Part shown: positions 6,464 to 7,717 of the stretch, piece after piece | How positions within the stretch are numbered: the first letter of the stretch is position 1 | How the letters are laid out: every line of letters begins with the position of its first letter | Assembly: GCA_016839385.1 (NCBI GenBank) | Contig: JAEOUK010000688.1 | Coordinates: 1 to 7,717 of the forward strand | Direction: 5' to 3' | Source: Promethearchaeota archaeon | GTDB lineage: Archaea; Asgardarchaeota; Lokiarchaeia; Sigynarchaeales; MK-D1 | DNA: 7,717 bases | Notes under the pieces: generated by a model | Seen by the model: only the letters and a program-made list of their open reading frames with translations | Database searches by the model: none | What the model was told of the DNA's origin: nothing | Position numbers and translations under genes: made by a program

Positions 6464-6493
6464 AACATCCATGTAACGTTTCACATGAATGTT
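6464..6493. repeat. 11-bp inverted repeat between the divergent promoters
   Basis: AACATCCATGT (6464-6474) and ACATGAATGTT (6483-6493) are inverted copies matching at 10 of 11 positions, separated by eight bases. The dyad lies about 25 bases upstream of the aminopeptidase TATA-like box and about 70-100 bases upstream of the alaS TATA-like box and start. It may be an operator for a dimeric regulator. The rest of the 6403-6599 gap shows no RNA gene or open frame that I can support. Confidence 0.5.
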
Positions 6494-6564
6494 GAATAGC
6501 TGGAATGCTTGGAAAATTAGAATTTAAAAGTAAACCATAAATTCCATAAAAAATTCAAAGAAAC

Positions 6565-6572
6565 GATTTAAA
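6565..6572 (+). promoter_or_regulatory. TATA-like box of alaS
   Basis: GATTTAAA preceded by the purine-rich AAAGAAAC (a plausible TFB recognition element) is centred about 31 bases before the GTG at 6600. Predicted transcription start is near 6595, giving an almost leaderless mRNA. A small palindrome, ACGAACTTCGT (6572-6582), immediately follows the box. A second AT-rich candidate, ATTTAAAAG near 6521, is weaker by position. Confidence 0.5.
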
Positions 6573-6599
6573 CGAACTTCGTGTAACTTGGTGGACCGA

Positions 6600-7717
6600 G
6601 TGCTCTCTGATAAAGAACAAAAAAAAGTATTCAAGAAGGTAGCTTCTGAGAATCCAGATAAGTATTATCCTGTCGATGTTATGAAAGAAAAAGGATTCAT
6701 AAGAAAAAAGTGTAATTGTGGGACATATTTCTGGACAACTGTAAAAGAGAGAGATTACTGCGGTGACCCCGTTTGTTCCGGTGGATTCGATGTAGTTGAT
6801 AACAATCCATCAAGAAATCGACTTTCTTTCATAGGGGTTTGGGAGAAAATGAAAGAAGTTCTTGAACCTCGAGGATATAAACCCATTAAAAGATACCCCG
6901 TTGTAGCACGATGGAATCCAACTGTTGAATTTACAATTGCTTCAATTGCAGCATTTCAACCTTATGTGATTACAGGAGAAGCAGAACCTCCTGCAAAGAA
7001 ATTAATAATCCCCCAAATGTGTCTACGATTCAACGATATTGAAAATGTAGGAATAACAGGATCGCATCTTACGTGTTTTGTTATGATTGGACAACATGTT
7101 TTCGTAACTCCTGAAGAATGGAATCAATTGGAGTATTTCCGAGATATAATGGACTTTCTTATTGATGGAGTTGGATTGGAAACATCAGAATTTGTGATTC
7201 ATGAAGACGCCTGGAGTGGAGGAGGGAGTTTTGGACCATGTTTGGAATTTTTTAGTAGAGGAGTAGAGCTCTTCAATCAAGTATATACATTGTTCGAGCA
7301 AACACCCGAAGGAGATAAGGAACTACAATTAAAAGTATTAGATATGGGAATGGGGCAAGAACGAGTTGCATGGTTTTCTCAAGGTGTTCCAAATATCTAT
7401 GAAGCGACATTTCCATTTGTTTTGGACAAACTTAGAGAAAAAACGAATGTCGTTGCCGATTTACATCTCTTCAATCGATTTTCAAAGTATTCAGCGTATC
7501 TAAATATTGATGAGGTTGAAGACATCGATGAAGCATGGAAACAAGTGGCTACAAAATTTGGGATGTCTGTGAAAACCCTTAAAGCAAAAATACTTCCCAT
7601 GACGGGCTTGTATTCCATTGCTGAGCACTCTCGAGCGCTTTTATTTGCTATCACTGATGGTAAACTTCCAAGTAATACCGGAGGTGGATACAATTTAAGA
7701 GTAATTTTCCGTAGGGC
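6600..7717 (+). CDS. alaS: Alanyl-tRNA synthetase, archaeal type (3' end outside window)
   Basis: This enzyme charges tRNA-Ala with alanine in the cytoplasm. The frame stays open to the edge, giving 372 residues of an expected roughly 900. It shows an N-terminal zinc-type cluster CNCGTYFWTT...CGDPVC (Cys38, 40, 54, 59), which marks the archaeal form. It also has RYPVVARW and TIASIAAFQPYV, a class II motif 2 region (CLRFNDIENVG, Arg143), WSGGGSFGPC (Trp205) and motif 3 GMGQERVAW (250-258, Arg255). The visible part ends with EHSRALLFAITDG and SNTGGGYNLRVIFRR, at the end of the catalytic and tRNA-recognition region. The editing and C-terminal domains lie outside. GTG 6600 (reading MLSDKEQKK) is preferred because it sits just after the predicted transcription start and GGTGGA (6590-6595) lies ahead of it. 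GTG 6591 and TTG 6588 are in-frame alternatives. The frame is unbroken upstream only to 6534. Confidence 0.93.
   Translation, partial: MLSDKEQKKVFKKVASENPDKYYPVDVMKEKGFIRKKCNCGTYFWTTVKERDYCGDPVCSGGFDVVDNNPSRNRLSFIGVWEKMKEVLEPRGYKPIKRYPVVARWNPTVEFTIASIAAFQPYVITGEAEPPAKKLIIPQMCLRFNDIENVGITGSHLTCFVMIGQHVFVTPEEWNQLEYFRDIMDFLIDGVGLETSEFVIHEDAWSGGGSFGPCLEFFSRGVELFNQVYTLFEQTPEGDKELQLKVLDMGMGQERVAWFSQGVPNIYEATFPFVLDKLREKTNVVADLHLFNRFSKYSAYLNIDEVEDIDEAWKQVATKFGMSVKTLKAKILPMTGLYSIAEHSRALLFAITDGKLPSNTGGGYNLRVIFRR

Noticed and set aside
6403..6599. A small RNA or tRNA gene in the divergent gap
   Set aside because: No cloverleaf, no conserved TPsiC-like box, and the only dyad is better explained as a DNA operator.
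7397..7693. Minus-strand 98-residue frame opposite alaS
   Set aside because: The plus-strand frame is unmistakably alanyl-tRNA synthetase through the same bases.
1..7717. A novel defence, mobile or CRISPR-like system
   Set aside because: No transposase, integrase, repeat-spacer array, nuclease or toxin-antitoxin features found; the genes are metabolic, housekeeping or surface proteins.

Overview
The window looks like a piece of an archaeal chromosome, probably from an Asgard (Promethearchaeota) lineage. The alanyl-tRNA synthetase at the right edge is of the archaeal type: it has an N-terminal Cys zinc cluster and the motifs WSGGGSFGPC and GMGQER. Candidate promoters are TATA-like boxes about 20-30 bases ahead of start codons. 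Probable gene ends are marked by oligo-T tracts without GC-rich hairpins. One surface protein ends in an IPGY motif, a membrane helix and a lysine tail, resembling C-terminal sorting signals I associate with Lokiarchaeota. The DNA is visibly AT-rich. The Asgard assignment is inference; the archaeal assignment is much firmer.

Layout from the left. Bases 1-561 hold the 3' part of a class II fumarase (fumC-like, + strand). Nine bases later comes an FMN-dependent alpha-hydroxy-acid oxidase/dehydrogenase family gene (571-1626, +), very likely co-transcribed. A T-rich terminator and a TATA-like promoter containing an 18-bp imperfect tandem repeat separate it from a full-length AcnA-type aconitase (1727-4396, +). 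The aconitase converges, with a 9-base gap, on a gene for a secreted, membrane-anchored and probably glycosylated protein of unknown function (4406-5143, -). Upstream of that, on the same strand, is a complete M29-family metallo-aminopeptidase (5296-6402, -), followed by a 12-T terminator. A gap of about 200 bases (6403-6599) holds divergent promoters and an 11-bp inverted repeat. The archaeal alaS (6600 to the edge, +) then runs out of the window.

Fumarase and aconitase are TCA-cycle hydratases, and the fumarase product, malate, is itself an alpha-hydroxy acid. The left 4.4 kb therefore reads as a small central-carbon/hydroxy-acid module. The right part is housekeeping (peptide turnover, tRNA charging) plus one cell-surface protein. 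I see no mobile element, CRISPR array, tRNA, rRNA or defence system. I did not find a convincing previously undescribed system. The most interesting points are the atypical FMN enzyme beside fumarase, the possible operators, the reciprocal convergent gene ends and the C-terminal surface anchor.
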